Shown here in pieces: positions 14,553-19,179 of a stretch of 19,179 bases of DNA. Position 1 is the stretch's first letter; the number at the start of each line of letters is the position of its first letter. The position numbers were made by a program, and so were the translations under genes. The stretch is from JANNOG01 sp050329415. GTDB lineage: Bacteria > Actinomycetota > Actinomycetes > Actinomycetales > JBBAYJ01. Location of the stretch: assembly GCA_050329415.1 (NCBI GenBank), contig JBHJOS010000064.1, positions 1 to 19,179 of the forward strand, written 5' to 3'. The notes under the pieces are model-generated. The model was given only the letters and a program-made list of their open reading frames with translations, made no database searches and was not told the origin of the DNA.

Positions 14553-14569
14553 ACCCGGAGGGTCCGGGT
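14553..14569. terminator. Hairpin between convergent oxidase and dgt genes
   Basis: ACCCGGA (14553-14559) and TCCGGGT (14563-14569) are perfect inverted copies around a GGG loop, in the 87-bp gap between the two stops. A bidirectional terminator is likely; no T tract. Confidence 0.6.
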
Positions 14570-14602
14570 CAGGGCTTGCGAGTCAGGGCGTTCAGTCAGG
14601 GC
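14568..14602. repeat. Three spaced copies of GTCAGGGC at the dgt stop
   Basis: GTCAGGGC occurs at 14568-14575, 14582-14589 and 14595-14602, with steps of 14 and 13 bp. The last copy includes the dgt stop codon. This may be chance in GC-rich DNA or a decayed tandem duplication. Confidence 0.5.
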
Positions 14603-15867
14603 ACCAGCCGGGTGTGCCAGGCGACCGCGGAGGCGTCCGTGAGCCCCGCGACCTGGTCGACGACGACGCGGCGGCGGGAGTCGTCGTCCGCGGCCGCCCG
14701 CCAGGCGTCGGCGTACGGCCGCTCCAGGCCGTCCGGCGCGGTGTCGAGCAGCGCCTCGACGAGCTCGGCGATCACGGTGCGCTGGCGCGCGTAGACGGTC
14801 TGCCGCCGCTCCGCGTTGACGACGAAGTGGATGGCGATCGCCTTGAGCACGGCGATCTCCGCCCGGGTGGTCGGCGGCACGACGACCTCGGCCGCGTGCC
14901 GGGTCAGGGGACCCGGCCCGTGGCGGGCCGCCGTGGCGTCGCGCACCGCGACGACGAACCGGCCGATGAGCTGGCTGGTGAGGTCCTTGAGCGCGGCCAG
15001 GGACCGCCACGAGCCGTCGAAGGCCGGCACCCACCACGGCAGCGCGAGCAGCCGGGCCAACGCCTCGACCGACACCTCGGGGTCGCCGCCCAGGTACCAG
15101 GCGGCGGCCCCGGCGGCGACCTCGGCCGCCGCCTCGGGGTCGTGGAGGGCCGCCGGGTCGAGGTACCCGGCGACGACCGCGTCCTCGACGTCGTGGACGC
15201 TGTATGCCACGTCGTCGGCCAGGTCCATCACCTGCGCCTCGACGCAGGCCCGGGTGGGCGGGGCCTTCCGGCGCACCCAGTCGAACACCTCGGCGTCGGC
15301 GCGGTAGGCGCCGAACTTCCGGCCCGCGCCCGCCGGGCCGCCGCCCCTCGGCCACGGGTACTTCGTCGCGGCGTCCAGACAGGCCCGGGTGAGGTTGAGC
15401 CCGGCCGGGCGCCCCGTGCGGCGGTCGACGACCTTGGGCTCGAGGCGGGTGAGGACGCGCAGCGTCTGGGCATTGCCCTCGAACCCGCCGATCCGGTCGG
15501 CGAGCAGGTCGAGCACCGACTCCCCGTTGTGGCCGAACGGCGGGTGGCCGAGGTCGTGGGCCAGGCACGCGGTGTCGACGACATCGGGGTCGCAGCCCAG
15601 GAGGCCGGCCAGATCGCGGCCGACCTGGGCGACCTCGAGGGAGTGCGTGAGCCGGTTGCGCCCGAAGTCGTCGCTGCCCGGCGCCACGACCTGGGTCTTC
15701 GCAGCCAGTCGGCGAAGCGCCGCGGAGTGCAGGACCCGCGCCCGGTCACGGGCGAAGGCGGTGCGGGCCTCGCTCTTCGGCGGCTCGTCCGCCCACCGCG
15801 CGACATCGTCGCCGTCGTACCCGGGCGGAAGACCGGCCGGGAGACCGGCGGGGAGGGCACGGCTCAC
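14596..15867 (-). CDS. dgt: Deoxyguanosinetriphosphate triphosphohydrolase (dGTPase)
   Basis: A 423-aa HD-domain hydrolase that converts dGTP (and in related enzymes other dNTPs) to deoxynucleoside and triphosphate, affecting dNTP pools. The metal-binding HD set is complete: RNRLTHSLEVAQVGR (His near residue 75), CLAHDLGHPPFGHNGE (His-Asp near 103) and the later MDLADDVAYSVHDVED helix with an Asp ligand. It is of the shorter type common in actinobacteria; E. coli Dgt is about 80 residues longer. GTG 15867 starts 10 bp after the YdcF stop, so the two are probably co-transcribed. In mycobacteria dgt directly precedes dnaG; here about 2.1 kb with two other genes comes between. Confidence 0.95.
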   Translation of the reverse strand: MSRALPAGLPAGLPPGYDGDDVARWADEPPKSEARTAFARDRARVLHSAALRRLAAKTQVVAPGSDDFGRNRLTHSLEVAQVGRDLAGLLGCDPDVVDTACLAHDLGHPPFGHNGESVLDLLADRIGGFEGNAQTLRVLTRLEPKVVDRRTGRPAGLNLTRACLDAATKYPWPRGGGPAGAGRKFGAYRADAEVFDWVRRKAPPTRACVEAQVMDLADDVAYSVHDVEDAVVAGYLDPAALHDPEAAAEVAAGAAAWYLGGDPEVSVEALARLLALPWWVPAFDGSWRSLAALKDLTSQLIGRFVVAVRDATAARHGPGPLTRHAAEVVVPPTTRAEIAVLKAIAIHFVVNAERRQTVYARQRTVIAELVEALLDTAPDGLERPYADAWRAAADDDSRRRVVVDQVAGLTDASAVAWHTRLVP

Positions 15868-15877
15868 AGGCCGATGG

Positions 15878-16549
15878 TCACCGCCCGGTCGCCAGGTCGT
15901 CCACGGCCCCCGCGGCATCCCCGGCGAGGGTGCCGGCCCGGTAGGCGAGGAACGCCGCGGTCTCGCGCACGACGTTGAAGGCGGCCCGGCCGCGGTTGTC
16001 GACGTTCGGTCCGCCGGGCACCGGGCTGGTGCCCGCCACCGGCAACCCCACGTCCTCGGCCATCGCCCGTGACCGGTACAGGTGCCACGGGTCGCTGACC
16101 AGCAGCACCGTTCCCCAGCCGCGGACCCGCTGCTCGGCAGCCACGGCCTGCAGGCTGGTGAGCGTGTCGCCGCCGCTGCCGACGGCGACCACGGCCTCGG
16201 CCAGGACCCCGCGCTCCACCAGCCACTGCGCACCGACCTCGGCCTCGCTCAGCCGCTGCCCCTCGCCGACGCCACCCGCCGTCACGACCACGGGGGCGAC
16301 CCCGGCGGAGTGCAGGTCGAGAGCCTGCTGCAGCCGGGCCTGCAGGACGTGGCCCGCCACGCCGTTCGTCGCGGCGGCACCGAGCACCACGATCGCGTCG
16401 ACCGGCTCCCGGTCGTCGCGCTGGGCGACGTGGACCACCCGGACCCCGACCGCGACGGGCACGAGCAGGGCCAGCAGGAGGAACCAGGCGATCGGGCGCG
16501 CCGGGCGCCGTCGACCGTCCGTCGTCGCGGGCAGCTGTGCGGTGGCCAT
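15878..16549 (-). CDS. YdcF/DUF218-family membrane-anchored protein
   Basis: A 223-aa protein with one N-terminal membrane helix (IAWFLLLALLVPVAVGVRVV, about residues 20-39) and a DUF218 domain outside it. Domain landmarks are DAIVVLGAAATNG, SEAEVGAQWLVERGV, VGSGGDTLTSLQAVA and VLLVSDPWHLYRSRAMAED, the last being the family's S-x-x-H-x-x-R segment. Related proteins are linked to envelope biogenesis; the biochemical activity is not firmly known. ATG 16549 was chosen because it places the membrane helix near the N-terminus. It lies 112 bp downstream of dusB and 10 bp upstream of dgt, all on the same strand. Confidence 0.85.
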   Translation of the reverse strand: MATAQLPATTDGRRRPARPIAWFLLLALLVPVAVGVRVVHVAQRDDREPVDAIVVLGAAATNGVAGHVLQARLQQALDLHSAGVAPVVVTAGGVGEGQRLSEAEVGAQWLVERGVLAEAVVAVGSGGDTLTSLQAVAAEQRVRGWGTVLLVSDPWHLYRSRAMAEDVGLPVAGTSPVPGGPNVDNRGRAAFNVVRETAAFLAYRAGTLAGDAAGAVDDLATGR

Positions 16550-16661
16550 CCGGGTGAGTCTGGCAGACCCGGGCGATGGCCCCCCAGGACCTCCCCGCCA
16601 GTCACCTGTGAGCCGGGCGCCGCGGCGCGAGTGCGGGGCAGGCCGGACGGCGGGGGCGTCC

Positions 16662-18246
<1,585 letters not shown>

Positions 18247-18250
<4 letters not shown>

Positions 18251-18477
18251 GAGCCGACGTCGGCGACGTGCTCCCGCAGCCCGCTGCCGTCCCGCAGCTC
18301 GTCGAGGTCCCCCTCCCAGCCGGCGCCCTCCATCGCCAGCATCTCCGCCTTCGTCATGGGCCGCACGGCCACCCGCCGCAGCGCGAAGTCGACCGCGGCC
18401 CGCTTCGTCGGCAGGTGGTACATCGCCATGACGCTGCGGACGAGCTCCTCGTCGATCTCGATGTTGGTCCGGCTCAC
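18247..18477 (-). CDS. vapB: Antitoxin VapB (VapB/DUF2191 type)
   Basis: A 76-aa antitoxin. Its N-terminus SRTNIEIDEELVRSVMAMYH and LPTKRAAVDFALRRVA match the short ribbon-helix-type DNA-binding part of this VapB family. The C-terminal acidic and Trp-containing tail (EMLAMEGAGWEGDLDELRD) should wrap the toxin. GTG 18477 was chosen over the in-frame GTG 18492 because homologues begin at (M)RTNIEID. The stop overlaps the vapC start. A short dyad 10 bp upstream is the likely binding site for autoregulation. Confidence 0.88.
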
Positions 18478-18487
18478 CCGGCCACGG

Positions 18488-18503
18488 TACACCTCGTGGT
18501 GTA
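18488..18503. promoter_or_regulatory. Dyad upstream of vapB, candidate VapBC operator
   Basis: TACACC (18488-18493) and GGTGTA (18498-18503) are perfect inverted copies around TCGT, 10 bp before the vapB start. VapBC complexes typically repress their own promoter through such short dyads. Confidence 0.5.
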
Positions 18504-18540
18504 TCGGGGTCCGGACTCACCGCTCGCCGTCGCCGGCCGC

Positions 18541-19179
18541 TCACTGCCGCGCGGGCAGCACCGACGCCAGCCAGCCGACGAACTCGTTGGGGTTGCGGGA
18601 CTGCGTCCACACCGTGCCGGGGCCCACGAAGTCGAAGACCATGCCCTCACCGGACTTCATGGTCGCCATGAAGCCCTGCCGGGCAGCGCGGCGGATCTGG
18701 GGCCGCACCCGGTCCTCGTAGGCCACGACGTGACCGGTGTCGACGGTGAAACCGCCGCCCTCGGGCAGGTCGTGGCGGTCCAGCGCGCCGTAGCAGGCGG
18801 CGACCACCTGGCCCTCGCCGGAGGCGTGCACCGTGAAGCCGCCCTCCCCCCCGGCGAAGTTGCCGAAGCCGCCCCACTTGGTGTCGAGGGTGACACCCGC
18901 GTCGGCGGCCAGCCACGAGCCGCGGGTGAGAACCACCCCCTGCTCCGGTGTCACCGGCAGGGCGAGGGCGTCGCCGGGCAGCCGCGCCGCGAGGTCCACC
19001 CAGCCCGGGTGCTCCGGGTGGGCGCGGTAGGTCGTGATGAAGAGCGACTCCCCGCCCAGGACGCTGCGGCTCAGCGACTTCATGAGCCCGCCCTGCATCT
19101 TGGCCTCGACCTCGATGCCGAGGGAGTGGGCGGCCATGGCCCCGGATTCGGCCTGGATCGTCTCGCCCGGGGACAGGTA
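18541..19179 (-). CDS. AIM24-family protein, 5' end beyond the window
   Basis: The frame is open from the right edge to TGA 18543-18541, giving 212 residues of a protein whose start lies outside. The visible part begins YLSPGETIQAESGAMAAHS, typical of the beginning of AIM24/TIGR00266 proteins, so the internal ATG at 19137 is not the true start. Further landmarks are GGLMKSLSRSVLGGESLFIT, LTRGSWLAADAGV, GALDRHDLPEGG, FTVDTGHVVAYEDRV and FVGPGTVWTQSRNP near the C-terminus. The fold is a Trp-rich beta structure like tryptophan RNA-binding attenuator proteins; the function in bacteria is not established. It lies upstream of vapB on the same strand with 63 bp between. Confidence 0.88.
   Translation of the reverse strand, partial: YLSPGETIQAESGAMAAHSLGIEVEAKMQGGLMKSLSRSVLGGESLFITTYRAHPEHPGWVDLAARLPGDALALPVTPEQGVVLTRGSWLAADAGVTLDTKWGGFGNFAGGEGGFTVHASGEGQVVAACYGALDRHDLPEGGGFTVDTGHVVAYEDRVRPQIRRAARQGFMATMKSGEGMVFDFVGPGTVWTQSRNPNEFVGWLASVLPARQ

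Noticed and set aside
16617..16628. Palindrome GCGCCGCGGCGC between dusB and the YdcF gene
   Set aside because: It has no loop and is the kind of GC palindrome expected by chance; no clear terminator or operator role.
19095..19137. ATG 19137 as the start of the AIM24-family gene
   Set aside because: The frame stays open to the window edge and the residues before this ATG match the beginning of the family, so the real start is outside.

Overview
The window is high-GC, gene-dense DNA with many GTG starts, 4-bp stop/start overlaps and few AT-rich promoters. This fits an actinobacterium. The set of DnaG, the short-form dGTPase and DusB, together with a DUF234-type ATPase and a covalent-flavin alditol oxidase, suggests the Pseudonocardiales, but genus is an inference because no rRNA or marker search was possible.

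Left part (1-4210). A tRNA-Asn runs off the left edge. Next is an AAA ATPase of the ATPase_2/DUF234 type, preceded by a perfect 18-bp palindrome. It converges on a two-gene unit with a 4-bp overlap: a Kef-like cation/proton antiporter followed by a flavodoxin-fold NAD(P)H reductase. A small SRPBCC protein is divergent from the antiporter.

Middle part (4211-10075). This is the accessory, rearranged section. It holds an ABC half-transporter (exporter type), three 28-bp tandem repeats over its start, and a MntA/HepT (MNT/HEPN) toxin-antitoxin pair. A run of broken genes follows: a decayed secreted-protein gene, a chimera made from the start of a drug-efflux MFS gene and the end of an epoxide hydrolase gene, and a YdeI-like C-terminal scrap. 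An intact LysR regulator and a VOC (glyoxalase-like) gene lie among them. An almost identical 20-bp dyad sits 60-90 bp upstream of both the chimera and the VOC gene, which points to a small LysR regulon whose transporter gene has been destroyed.

Right part (10076-19179). This is mostly housekeeping on the minus strand: vapB-vapC-dusB (consecutive 4-bp overlaps), a YdcF-like membrane protein, dgt, a Pr6Pr-type membrane protein, dnaG and a small gene coupled to dnaG. An alditol-oxidase-like gene on the plus strand sits between dgt and the dnaG unit. An AIM24-like gene is cut by the right edge.

The most unusual points are the twin LysR-type boxes with the chimeric gene, the vapBC-dusB overlap with a (GACGGC)8 tract just inside dusB, and the antiporter/flavoprotein pair that recalls KefC/KefF. 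No CRISPR array, integrase, transposase or complete insertion sequence was seen.
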